This document shows positions 6,873 to 14,466 of a stretch of DNA of 64,000 bases, one piece after another. Position 1 is the stretch's first letter; each line of letters opens with the position of its first letter. The stretch spans positions 30,803 through 94,802 of the forward strand of contig JAWKHX010000018.1 of assembly GCA_041394605.1 (NCBI GenBank), read 5' to 3'. The translations under genes and the position numbers were made by a program. The stretch comes from UBA668 sp041394605. GTDB taxonomy: Bacteria; Actinomycetota; Acidimicrobiia; Acidimicrobiales; Ilumatobacteraceae. Below the pieces are notes generated by a model. The model worked only from the letters and a program-made list of their open reading frames with translations, searched no databases and was not told the origin of the DNA.

Positions 6873-8080
6873 GGGGTGTGCTCCTCCATCGCCCAGGGGG
6901 CGCCGTGCTCGTTCAGCAGGGCCATGAACGGGTCGGCGGTGAACGCCTCCGGCCCCTTCACCCCGGCGCCCTTCCATTCGCCGGTGGCCAGCAGTTCCAG
7001 CGCCACCACCGGATGCACGGCGGTCTGCCACACCACGGCCTGGTGCCCGTATTCGCGCATCGTCCACTCGTTGTCCACCACCTGGTACAGGTAGGTGGAT
7101 CGGGGTGCACCGTCCTTGCCCAGCCCGGTGACCAACGAGCCGGCGCAGGTGCGCCCACGCATGCGGTCGCCCAGTTCGGCGGGGTTCGGCAGGGTGGCGG
7201 CCACCACGTCGCGCGGCGCCACCTCCTGGCCGCGGACCATCACCGGGCGGGTGGAGTCCAGGCCCAGCTTGCGGAGGGTCTTCAGCACGTCGATGAACTC
7301 GTCGCCGAGGCCGTACTTGAACGTCACCCGGCCGACGTCCAGCCAGCGGGGCATGAGGATGACCTCTTCGTGCTCCACGTTGACGCACCCGAGCGCGCCG
7401 ATCCCCTCGGGGAAGACGAACGTCTCCGGCTCGCTGAACGGCTCGGTGGTGAACCAGCCGCGGTCGCGCTCGTAGATGATCGGCGGGTTCAGGCACTCCT
7501 CGATGGTGGTCCAGATGCTGAAGGTGGGTGCGAAGTCGAACCCGTCGATCACCAGGTCCGCCCCGTCGCGCACGCCGACCTCGTCGATCCGGCTGAACAG
7601 GCGGTCGCTGGCGTAGCGGGCGGCCACATCGGAGAAGCCGGGCTCCACGCCCATGCCCACGATGGCCAGCAGATCACGCGCCTCCCACTGGTCGGCCACT
7701 GCGAACTGGGCGTCCCCCAACTTCACCCCGCACTCCTCGTAGGGGCGGGTGGGGTGCGGGGTCGACATGTGCATGGCCATGTCCAGGTAGTGGCAGCCGG
7801 CCTCGAAGGCGGCGTCGAAGATCGGCGGGTTGAACCGCGGGTCGCAGGCGTTGATCACCACGTCGGCGCGGGAACTGCGGGCCAGGTCCACCAGGTCGAT
7901 GCGGTCCGAGGCGTCCACCCGGGTGCCGATGACGTGGTCCTTGCCGGTGTGGGCGGCGGCGCGGCCGGCCCGGTTGGGGTCCGCGTCGGCCACGACGATC
8001 TGCTCGAAGACCGGTCGGCGGGCAGCGATGGAAACGATCGAGGATCCGACTCCGCCGGCGCCGACCACGAGCAATCGCAT
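6869..8080 (-). CDS. Saccharopine dehydrogenase family protein
   Basis: This 403-residue protein has an N-terminal Rossmann fold (VVGAGGVGSSIVSIAARR, residues 5-22; acidic residue after beta-2 in VVADADPNRAGR) and a saccharopine-dehydrogenase C-terminal domain (GVEPGFSDVAARYASD onward). Enzymes of this group oxidise saccharopine to 2-aminoadipate semialdehyde or glutamate, or act on related amino-acid adducts such as carboxynorspermidine. Length fits the family. TAGGGT ends 6 nt before the ATG, so a leaderless transcript is likely. No lysine:ketoglutarate reductase or aminoadipate semialdehyde dehydrogenase gene is beside it, so the exact substrate is open. Confidence 0.82.
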   Translation of the reverse strand: MRLLVVGAGGVGSSIVSIAARRPVFEQIVVADADPNRAGRAAAHTGKDHVIGTRVDASDRIDLVDLARSSRADVVINACDPRFNPPIFDAAFEAGCHYLDMAMHMSTPHPTRPYEECGVKLGDAQFAVADQWEARDLLAIVGMGVEPGFSDVAARYASDRLFSRIDEVGVRDGADLVIDGFDFAPTFSIWTTIEECLNPPIIYERDRGWFTTEPFSEPETFVFPEGIGALGCVNVEHEEVILMPRWLDVGRVTFKYGLGDEFIDVLKTLRKLGLDSTRPVMVRGQEVAPRDVVAATLPNPAELGDRMRGRTCAGSLVTGLGKDGAPRSTYLYQVVDNEWTMREYGHQAVVWQTAVHPVVALELLATGEWKGAGVKGPEAFTADPFMALLNEHGAPWAMEEHTP

Positions 8081-8113
8081 GCGGTCACCCTAGCCGGGCA
8101 CCCCGGCGCGGAA

Positions 8114-8644
8114 TCAGTAGGAGAAGGCGCGGCGCTCGGCGCCGACGCTGACCAGCGCGGCAATCCGCTGCTGGAGGTAGGGGCTGAAGTAGCCCCGGTA
8201 GCGCAACTGCAGTTCGGGGAGCATCCAGTCGTGCCCCGTGACCTTGCCGCGGCAGGTGGCGCTGCCACACAGGCACTCGAACTCGTCGTAGTCGCTGCCG
8301 TCGCTGCAGGCGTAGTCGTAGCTGAGCACCTCGCCCGGCTCGATGTCGCGCATGGCCACGATGTTGGAGGCACCGCTGATCCCGCAGTTCGGCTGGCAGG
8401 AGTGGTTGACGAAGTCGGCGGGCTCGGGCTCGGTGGGGCCGGCCAGGTACACATGGTCGGCGATCTGCAGCGAGCGGCGCTGCTGGTCCTCCGGCAGCAG
8501 TTCCAGTTCGTCGCGGCTGACGCAACGCCCGCCGTACGCGACGATCAACTCGCCGGCGGCGATGAAATCGATGGCCACGGCACCATGGCCCATGGCCCCG
8601 GCCGAGATCGCACGGGCCTTCGGAGTGAGGTAGCTGACACCCAT
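8114..8644 (-). CDS. SET domain-containing protein
   Basis: This protein of about 176 residues has the SET signature: GAVAIDFIAAGELIVAYGG (SET-I start), DFVNHSCQPNC (the NHSCxPN S-adenosylmethionine and substrate site, about 100-110), LSYDYACSD (catalytic Tyr), and a post-SET-like cluster CLCGSATCRG. Eukaryotic SET proteins methylate protein lysines; bacterial homologues are sporadic and mostly uncharacterised. I start at MGVSYLTPKARAI; an in-frame Met 33 codons upstream would extend it through a repeat-containing spacer and seems less likely. It is divergent from the PEP-mutase-family gene. Confidence 0.8.
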   Translation of the reverse strand: MGVSYLTPKARAISAGAMGHGAVAIDFIAAGELIVAYGGRCVSRDELELLPEDQQRRSLQIADHVYLAGPTEPEPADFVNHSCQPNCGISGASNIVAMRDIEPGEVLSYDYACSDGSDYDEFECLCGSATCRGKVTGHDWMLPELQLRYRGYFSPYLQQRIAALVSVGAERRAFSY

Positions 8645-8685
8645 CGGCGACCATCCTGGCCCGTGTGTCACCGGACGTCTACTCG

Positions 8686-8718
8686 CTGATCCGTCAGCCA
8701 TCCTGACCCCCGGATCAG
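8686..8718. repeat. Nested inverted repeat between the SET and PEP-mutase-family genes
   Basis: CTGATCCG and CGGATCAG form the outer arms, with GTCAG and CTGAC nested inside. The unit CCGTCAGCCAT recurs as a direct repeat 42 bp downstream. It lies between divergent genes, so it may be an operator. Confidence 0.55.
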
Positions 8719-8780
8719 TCGTTTCGATTGACCCGTCAGCCATTGCTCCCGCAGTCGGCGCCGGGCGTTAGCGTGCGCCC

Positions 8781-9650
8781 ATGAGCGGAGCGACCTTGCG
8801 TGGGCGGTTGGGGACGGGCGAGACCGGCCAGTCGGTGCTGATGCCCGGCGTGTGGGATGCCCTCTCGGGTTTGCTGGCGGCCGAGGCCGGGTTCACCACG
8901 GTGTTCCTCAGCGGCTACTGCGTCAGCGGCACCCTGCTGGGCCTGCCGGACTTCGGGTACCTCACCCAGACCGAGATGGCCGAGGTGGCCAGGCGGGTGT
9001 GCGCGGCCAACCCGGGGCTGGACGTGGTGGTGGACGCGGACACCGGCTACGGCAACCCGCTCAACACCATCCGCACGGTGGACCTGTGGCGCCAGGCCGG
9101 GGCCAGTGGCATCTTCATCGAGGACCAGGTGTGGCCCAAGCGCTGCGGGCACATGGCCGGCAAGCAGGTGGTGGAGCGGACGGACTGGCTGGCCAAGCTG
9201 CGCGCCGCTGTGGATCACGCCGATGGCCTGCACGTCACGGCCCGCACCGACGCCCGCGCGGCCGTCGGCCTCGTGGAAGCCATCGAGCGCGGCAAGGCGG
9301 CCCGCGATGTGGGCGTGGACGCCGTGTTCGTGGAGGCGCCGGAGTCCGTGGCCGAGATGGAGCAGATCGCCGCCGCCCTGCCTGGGGCGACGCTGGTGGC
9401 CAACATGGTGGAGACCGGCAAGACGCCACTGCTGACCCCGGAGGAACTGGCCGCGCTGGGGTTCCGCCTCATCGTGTCCCCGCTCAGCGGCCTGTTCTCG
9501 ATGGTGAAGGCGATGCGCGAGTCGTTCGCGCTGTTGCACCAGCACGGGTCGTTGCGCGGCCACCTGGACCGCCTGGTGGACTTCGAGGGCTTCGCCGGCA
9601 TCGTCGGGCTGGACCGCCACTTCGCCACCGAGCAGCAGTACCGCCCGTGA
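8781..9650 (+). CDS. Isocitrate lyase / PEP mutase superfamily enzyme
   Basis: This 289-residue TIM-barrel protein has VDADTGYGN for Mg2+ binding (about 90-98), then EDQVWPKRCGHMAGKQVV (about 114-131), where KRCGH is the catalytic loop of isocitrate and 2-methylisocitrate lyases, and HVTARTDAR. Members cleave C-C bonds (methylisocitrate, dimethylmalate, oxaloacetate) or rearrange phosphonates. The intact KRCGH Cys favours lyase chemistry. It is often annotated carboxyvinyl-carboxyphosphonate phosphorylmutase; without a prp cluster nearby the substrate is open. TAGCGT ends 6 nt before the ATG, supporting a leaderless start. Confidence 0.85.
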   Translation: MSGATLRGRLGTGETGQSVLMPGVWDALSGLLAAEAGFTTVFLSGYCVSGTLLGLPDFGYLTQTEMAEVARRVCAANPGLDVVVDADTGYGNPLNTIRTVDLWRQAGASGIFIEDQVWPKRCGHMAGKQVVERTDWLAKLRAAVDHADGLHVTARTDARAAVGLVEAIERGKAARDVGVDAVFVEAPESVAEMEQIAAALPGATLVANMVETGKTPLLTPEELAALGFRLIVSPLSGLFSMVKAMRESFALLHQHGSLRGHLDRLVDFEGFAGIVGLDRHFATEQQYRP

Positions 9651-9694
9651 ATGCCCGTTGCAGCGGGCTGGCGCGTTGCTAACGTTGGCGGCCA

Positions 9695-9827
9695 CGACGC
9701 ATCACGAGTGACCCCCACCCCTGGGTGAGGGTCCGGCAACCGGGGTGGAAGCCCTACGGTGCCTTCCCGCCCAGCGGGGATGTGGCCCGGTCCTTCCGGG
9801 CAACGAAGCTTCCCTCGTCCTGCGTCG
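9695..9827 (+). promoter_or_regulatory. SAM-IV-like riboswitch upstream of metX
   Basis: CGACGCA (9695-9701) and TGCGTCG (9821-9827) close a 7-bp P1 stem. Inside are CACGAGTG (9703-9710) and GTCCGGCAACC (9731-9741), the conserved core segments of the SAM-I/SAM-IV binding pocket, followed by the CGGGGTGG and GATGTGGCCCGG side-stem segments seen in actinobacterial SAM-IV RNAs. Position in front of homoserine O-acetyltransferase fits S-adenosylmethionine feedback on methionine synthesis. No intrinsic terminator is visible and a strong AAGGAGGA follows, so translational control is the likelier output. Confidence 0.75.
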
Positions 9828-9863
9828 CCAACCTGCACGGCAGCATGCGACGAAGGAGGACAC

Positions 9864-11057
9864 ATGACCGGGCCCGCACGCCCAGGCCGCCCACACCCCG
9901 CTTCGGGTGCCTTCATGCCCGGTCAGCCCGCCGGCAGCCGCAGGTTCTTCACCATGCCGTCCGGCCGCCCGTTCGCGTTGGACGGCGGCACCACCCTGCT
10001 CGGGGTCACCACCGCGTACGAGACGTGGGGCACCCTCGACGCCGAGGCCTCCAACGCCGTGCTGCTGTGCCATGCGTGGACCGGCGACAGCCACGCGGCC
10101 GGCCCGGCGGAGCAGGGGCACCCCACCCCCGGCTGGTGGGAGGGGATGATCGGCCCCGGCCTGGCCATCGACACCGACCGCTGGTTCGTGGTCTGCCCCA
10201 ATGTGCTGGGCGGCTGCCAGGGGAGCACCGGCCCCGCCTCGCCGCACCCGGACGACGGTCGGCCGTACGGCAGTCGCTTCCCGGTGGTGACCATCCGCGA
10301 CATGGTGCGGGTGCAGGCGCGGCTGGCCGACCATCTGGGCATCCGCCGCTGGCATGCGGTGGTCGGCGGGTCGATGGGCGGCATGCAGGTGCTGGAGTGG
10401 GCCATCACCTACCCCGATCGGGTGGGTGGCATCGTGCCGATCGCCACGTGCATGCAATCCAGCGCCCAGCAGATCGCCTGGGGTGCCATCGGGCGGCGGG
10501 CTATCCGGCTGGACCCCAAGTGGCACGGCGGCGACTACTACGACGTGGCCGACGGCGACGGCCCGTGGGAGGGCCTGGCCGTCGCCCGGATGGTGGCGCA
10601 GGTGACGTTCCGCAGCGACAACGTGTTCACCGACCGGTTCGGACGGGAGATGGCCGACGGCGGCTCGCTCCGTGACGGGTTCGACCTGTGGCAGCGATTC
10701 GAGGTGGAGCGGTACCTGGACTACCACGGCGACAAGTTGGTCCGCCGCTTCGACGCCAACAGCTACCTGATCATTGGCAAGGCCATGGACCTCCACGACA
10801 TCGGGCGTGGCCGCTCGGGCATTCCCGCAGCGATGGCCAGGGTCACGTCCCCGGCACTGGTGATGGGCATCTCCAGCGACATCCTCTACCCCGAGTACCA
10901 GCAGCGCCAGATCCACGACGCGCTGGTCGCCGGGGGCACGGCGTCGGAGTACGTGGAGATCGACTCACCGCACGGCCACGACGCCTTCCTCATCAACCTG
11001 GAGCAGGTGGGGCCGGCGGTGGAGCGGTTCCTCAGCGGGCTCGCGACTGGCGGGTAG
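9864..11057 (+). CDS. metX: Homoserine O-acetyltransferase
   Basis: This 397-residue alpha/beta-hydrolase acetylates homoserine from acetyl-CoA, committing it to methionine. The nucleophile elbow is VVGGSMGGMQVLEW with Ser170; the catalytic His is in SPHGHDAFL near the C-terminus, and SDILYPEYQQ probably carries the Asp. NVLGGCQGSTGPAS and FRSDNVFTDRFGRE are typical of MetX. Strong AAGGAGGA precedes the ATG by 3 nt, and the SAM-IV-like aptamer ends 36 bp upstream, which is strong support for MetX over other acyltransferases. The last 26 bp overlap the convergent membrane-protein gene. No metY or metB lies beside it. Confidence 0.92.
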   Translation: MTGPARPGRPHPASGAFMPGQPAGSRRFFTMPSGRPFALDGGTTLLGVTTAYETWGTLDAEASNAVLLCHAWTGDSHAAGPAEQGHPTPGWWEGMIGPGLAIDTDRWFVVCPNVLGGCQGSTGPASPHPDDGRPYGSRFPVVTIRDMVRVQARLADHLGIRRWHAVVGGSMGGMQVLEWAITYPDRVGGIVPIATCMQSSAQQIAWGAIGRRAIRLDPKWHGGDYYDVADGDGPWEGLAVARMVAQVTFRSDNVFTDRFGREMADGGSLRDGFDLWQRFEVERYLDYHGDKLVRRFDANSYLIIGKAMDLHDIGRGRSGIPAAMARVTSPALVMGISSDILYPEYQQRQIHDALVAGGTASEYVEIDSPHGHDAFLINLEQVGPAVERFLSGLATGG

Positions 11058-11463
11058 CCAGCGCGTCGTCCAGCACCTTGATGCACCGGCTCTTGGTAGG
11101 CAGGTACAGGGCCATCTGGTCGATCTGCAGGTTGCCGCCGTCGGTCTTGCGGATGAGGTAGACGGCCTTGTGCTTCGGCGGGTCGTCCGACTTGGCGGTG
11201 ATGACCCACGTGGTGCGGCGCCGCCGCAACGCGACCCGCTGGCCGATGATGAGCGTGCCGTCCGGGATGACGTTCACCTGGGCCTCGCGCTTGCGGCCGA
11301 TCGGGCCCTCCATGGAGATGACCTGGCTGTTGCACACGAAGCGGGTGCCGTCCTTCGTGGACCAGTGGGGGTCGATGCGGTAGCCGAGGTACCACAGGCC
11401 CCCCAACCCGCCGAAGAAGAGCAGTCCCCACAACACGTCCACGCCCCCAGTGTTGCCGATCAC
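11032..11463 (-). CDS. Hypothetical membrane-anchored protein
   Basis: This 143-residue protein, from a GTG start, has one N-terminal membrane helix (VLWGLLFFGGLGGLWYLGY, about 10-28) and a soluble basic beta-rich domain (TRFVCNSQVISMEG, GTLIIGQRVALRRRRTTWVI, KAVYLIRKTDGG). No family is recognised with confidence. It overlaps the 3' end of metX tail to tail and is divergent from the next membrane-protein gene. It may act in the envelope, since the domain should sit in the cytosol or at the membrane surface. Confidence 0.65.
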   Translation of the reverse strand: MIGNTGGVDVLWGLLFFGGLGGLWYLGYRIDPHWSTKDGTRFVCNSQVISMEGPIGRKREAQVNVIPDGTLIIGQRVALRRRRTTWVITAKSDDPPKHKAVYLIRKTDGGNLQIDQMALYLPTKSRCIKVLDDALATRQSRAR

Positions 11464-11537
11464 GGCCCTGGCCGCACGCCGGGAGGTGGCCGCGGTTGCG
11501 CGTGGGGATTCGGTGTTCGCCGTGCGACACTTGGGGC

Positions 11538-12119
11538 GTGCACTTCGTGGACGGGATCAGTCGGCTCGTGGCGGCCACGGACACCAACGGCCGGTACTCG
11601 GATCCCGAGACGGCGCGGGTGATCTACCTGCTGTCCGGCGGCCTCGTGGTGATGGCCGTCGGCCTGGCCGTTGCCACCGTGTGGTGGTGGCGCTCCAGCA
11701 AGACGGAGCACCCGGCACTGGGGCCGCTGGAGGAAATGGGCAGCCGGCGGTTCTGGCGGTCGGACTACTCGGACCGTCGGCGCCGCCTCACCGAAGCCCG
11801 CCCCGTGGGCGCCGCCGCAGCGGAGGCCAGTGAGGACGCCGACCCCGTGGACCTCGGTGCGCTGGCGACGGTGGAGCCCTCCGACTACGAGGACCTGCTG
11901 GACGAGGACGTCGCCGCCGAACGGGCCGCCGAGCGCGCCGCCGTCGCGGCGGTGGCAGTGGTGGAACCGGCGCACGACGACACCGACACCGACAACACCG
12001 GCACCGACGCCGACGCCGACGCCGGCGACGAGGACGACACCGATTCCCACGAGTTCGACGATCTCGACGGGGCCGACGAGCACATCGACCCGCTGCTGCG
12101 CGCTCGCGCCGGAGAGTGA
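11538..12119 (+). CDS. Hypothetical membrane protein with acidic C-terminal tail
   Basis: This 193-residue protein starts at GTG. One membrane helix (VIYLLSGGLVVMAVGLAVAT, about 28-47) is followed by a Trp-rich segment, a charged region (GSRRFWRSDYSDRRRRLTEA) and a long disordered acidic tail rich in Asp, Thr and Ala. No enzyme motif is present. It precedes a 75-residue orphan by 36 bp on the same strand. Function unknown. Confidence 0.7.
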   Translation: MHFVDGISRLVAATDTNGRYSDPETARVIYLLSGGLVVMAVGLAVATVWWWRSSKTEHPALGPLEEMGSRRFWRSDYSDRRRRLTEARPVGAAAAEASEDADPVDLGALATVEPSDYEDLLDEDVAAERAAERAAVAAVAVVEPAHDDTDTDNTGTDADADAGDEDDTDSHEFDDLDGADEHIDPLLRARAGE

Positions 12120-12155
12120 GGCACGCCCCGGACCGGGGCAGGTACGGTGGGCGGT

Positions 12156-12383
12156 ATGGCCGAACTCGACGTGGATGCAATGATCACCCGGTTCAAGGAG
12201 CGTGCGCTGGCGGTGAAACAGCGCCCCCTGCCCCCGGTGGCCGGTGACGAACGGGCCAAGTTCGTGGCCCAGGCACAGACCGACTTCCGTGATTTCGCCA
12301 TCATCGGCGACGCCACCGGCGCGATCGAGGACGGAATCCTGGTGCTGAGGGTGGATCTGCGCCCGCCGGATCAGAAGGCCTGA
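12156..12383 (+). CDS. Small hypothetical protein
   Basis: This 75-residue protein (MAELDVDAMITRFKERALAV start) has a helical N-terminus and an amphipathic strand near the end (DGILVLRVDLRP). FVAQAQTDFRDFAIIGDA resembles small uncharacterised acidimicrobial proteins. TACGGT ends 7 nt before the ATG, consistent with a leaderless start. It ends just before tRNA-Gly. Function unknown. Confidence 0.65.
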   Translation: MAELDVDAMITRFKERALAVKQRPLPPVAGDERAKFVAQAQTDFRDFAIIGDATGAIEDGILVLRVDLRPPDQKA

Positions 12384-12436
12384 CCAAACGCGTTGTGACC
12401 AGCGGCCCCGAGTCGCTAGATTGCAGCCCGCATTAC

Positions 12437-12512
12437 GCGGACGTGGCTCAGTTGGTAGAGCATCACCTTGCCAAGGTGAGGGTCGCGGGTTCGAGTCCCG
12501 TCGTCCGCTCCA
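12437..12512 (+). tRNA. tRNA-Gly (GCC)
   Basis: The acceptor stem pairs GCGGACG with CGTCCGC. The D arm is GCTCAGTTGGTAGAGC, the anticodon loop is CTTGCCAA with anticodon GCC, and the T arm is CGGGTTCGAGTCCCG. The CCA end is encoded. Confidence 0.95.
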
Positions 12513-12540
12513 CGAAACCCCTGCCTGGCAGGGGTTTCGT
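12512..12540 (+). terminator. Terminator hairpin after tRNA-Gly
   Basis: ACGAAACCCCTGCC and GGCAGGGGTTTCGT are perfect 14-bp arms separated by one T, beginning within the tRNA CCA. No U-run follows, as is common in actinobacteria. It also faces the 3' end of the convergent hydratase gene and can serve both. Confidence 0.75.
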
Positions 12541-12552
12541 CGCGTCCGGGGG

Positions 12553-13389
12553 TCACTCCTGCTGCTCGCGGTAGTCGGCGAACTGGCGGTCCCGCTCGCT
12601 GAGCGCCGCGGTCACGCCCTTCTCGGCGAAGCTGCGCATGTAGGCGCGCGACGACGCCTGGTGGAAGCCCATCGCCTGGATCTCCGCAGTGGCTCGGATG
12701 CCGGTGCGGATCCCCATCGCGTCCATCGCCCGGTGCGCCGCACGCTTGTTGAGCGCCAGCAGGTCGGCCGGCACCTTGGCCACCCGGCCGGCGCGCTCCA
12801 GCACCAGTGCTTCCAGGTCCTCCACCGGCACGCTGCGGTTGGCGAAGCCACGGGCGGCGGCCTCCACGCCGGTCATCGAGTCGCCGGTGAGCAGCGCCTC
12901 CATGCCGTGGCGCAGGCCCATCATCCACGTCTGCCACTGCATGTCGGGCGGGCTCATCAGCCGCACGGGCGGGTAGCCCACCTGGGCGTCGTCGGCCACG
13001 TAGACCAGGTCGCAGGCGGTGGCCAGCTCCGTGCCGCCGGCCAGGCAGTAGCCGTGCACCTGGGCGATGATCGGGGTGGCCATGTCCCACATCTCGAACC
13101 AGTTGTTGACCACATGGCGGGACCACCACCCGTCCACCTGGGCGCTCGACCGCTCCACGTCGGTGTTGCGGCTGCCCAGGTCGTACCCGGCGGAGAAGCA
13201 GCTACCAGCGCCACGGATGATCACCACCGACACGTCGGGGTCCCGGTCGGCGGCCCGCAGTGCGTCGAACAGCGCGCCGCGCAGCGCGTCGTTCAACGCG
13301 TTGCGCTTGCCCGGCCGGTTCAGGGTCAGCCGGCGCACCTTCTCCAGCGGCTCGTCGATCAGCAGAACGGGTTCGGCGGTGTCGCTCAT
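12553..13389 (-). CDS. Enoyl-CoA hydratase/isomerase family protein
   Basis: This 278-residue crotonase-fold protein has the CoA-binding and oxyanion-hole segments: LNRPGKRNALND, then CFSAGYDLGSRN (about 63-75) and VHGYCLAGGTELATACDLVYV (about 113-133). The catalytic Glu of typical hydratases (GGGTE-like) is present at GGTEL; the second acidic residue is not obvious after PDMQWQTW, so it may be an isomerase or a specialised hydratase. TACGGT ends 6 nt before the ATG, consistent with a leaderless message. It is divergent from the aco-type operon. Confidence 0.85.
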   Translation of the reverse strand: MSDTAEPVLLIDEPLEKVRRLTLNRPGKRNALNDALRGALFDALRAADRDPDVSVVIIRGAGSCFSAGYDLGSRNTDVERSSAQVDGWWSRHVVNNWFEMWDMATPIIAQVHGYCLAGGTELATACDLVYVADDAQVGYPPVRLMSPPDMQWQTWMMGLRHGMEALLTGDSMTGVEAAARGFANRSVPVEDLEALVLERAGRVAKVPADLLALNKRAAHRAMDAMGIRTGIRATAEIQAMGFHQASSRAYMRSFAEKGVTAALSERDRQFADYREQQE

Positions 13390-13485
13390 GGCCGCACCGT
13401 AGCGCCGGTGGTTTCTTTAGACCGTCACTAGAATCTAGGATGTGCCGGCAACCGTCCGGGGCAACCGTCCAGAAGGGGATCGTCG

Positions 13486-14466
13486 ATGGAGCTGACGCCT
13501 GCGCAGCATCTGGCCATGCACAAGAGCATGGTGCGGATCCGGCTGTTCGAAGAGGCCGCGGGAACGCTGATGGAGACGGGCAAGATGCCCGGCTTCCTGC
13601 ACCTCTACGTGGGCCAGGAGGCCGTGGCGGTGGGCGTCTGTGAGGCCCTGCGGGTCGACGACTACATCACCTCCACGCACCGCGGCCATGGGCACCTCGT
13701 GGCCAAGGGCGGCGACCTGGCCAAGATGATGGCCGAACTGATGGGCAAGGCCACCGGCTACTGCGGCGGCAAGGGCGGGTCCATGCACATCAACGACCTG
13801 TCGCTCGGCATGCTCGGCGCCAACGGCATCGTCGGTGCCGGTGTGCCGATCGCCGTCGGGGCCGGGTTCCGCAACAAGTACCTCGGCACGGACCAGGTGG
13901 CCGTGGCGTTCTTCGGCGACGCCTCCACCAACATCGGCGCCTTCCACGAGGCCGCCAACATGGCCTGCGCCCTGCACCTGCCCGTGGTGTTCGTCTGCGA
14001 GCACAACATGTACGGCGAGTACACGCCCACGGAGAAGGCGATGGCCATCGCCGACGTGGTGGACCGGGCCGCCGGCTACGGCATGCCCGGTGTCATCGTG
14101 GACGGCATGGACGTGCTGGCCGTGCACGAGGCCACCACCGAGGCCGTCGCCCGCGCCCGCCGCGGCGAGGGGCCGGCGCTGGTGGAAGCCAAGACCTACC
14201 GGTTCTACAACCACCACGGCATCCAGAACCTGGGCCTGAAGTACCGCCCGGACGACGAGGTCATCGCCTGGAAGGAGCGCGACCCGATCTTCACGTTCGA
14301 GGCCCGCCTGGTGGAGGGCGGTGTGGCCACCCGCGACGAGATCGACGCCAACTGGGCGCAGGTCCGGGCCGACATCGAGGCGGCCATCGAGTTCGCCGAC
14401 TCCAGCCCGTTCCCGCAGCCGGAAGCCCTGCTGGCCGGCGTCTACACGGCCGGAGGTGCCAAGTGA
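13486..14466 (+). CDS. acoA: 2-oxoacid/acetoin dehydrogenase E1 component, alpha subunit
   Basis: This 326-residue protein is the thiamine-diphosphate-binding E1 alpha subunit. The ThDP motif GDASTNIGAFHEAANMA begins at residue 144 and ends in CEHNMYGEYTP. RLFEEAAGTLMETGKMPGFLH and HRGHGHLVAKGGDL are typical of the family. With E1 beta it decarboxylates a 2-oxoacid or cleaves acetoin and transfers the acyl group to E2 lipoate. The adjacent acoX homologue argues for acetoin. Its stop overlaps the next start as GTGA. First gene of a four-gene operon; TAGAAT and the dyad CTAGA-A-TCTAG lie upstream. Confidence 0.87.
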   Translation: MELTPAQHLAMHKSMVRIRLFEEAAGTLMETGKMPGFLHLYVGQEAVAVGVCEALRVDDYITSTHRGHGHLVAKGGDLAKMMAELMGKATGYCGGKGGSMHINDLSLGMLGANGIVGAGVPIAVGAGFRNKYLGTDQVAVAFFGDASTNIGAFHEAANMACALHLPVVFVCEHNMYGEYTPTEKAMAIADVVDRAAGYGMPGVIVDGMDVLAVHEATTEAVARARRGEGPALVEAKTYRFYNHHGIQNLGLKYRPDDEVIAWKERDPIFTFEARLVEGGVATRDEIDANWAQVRADIEAAIEFADSSPFPQPEALLAGVYTAGGAK

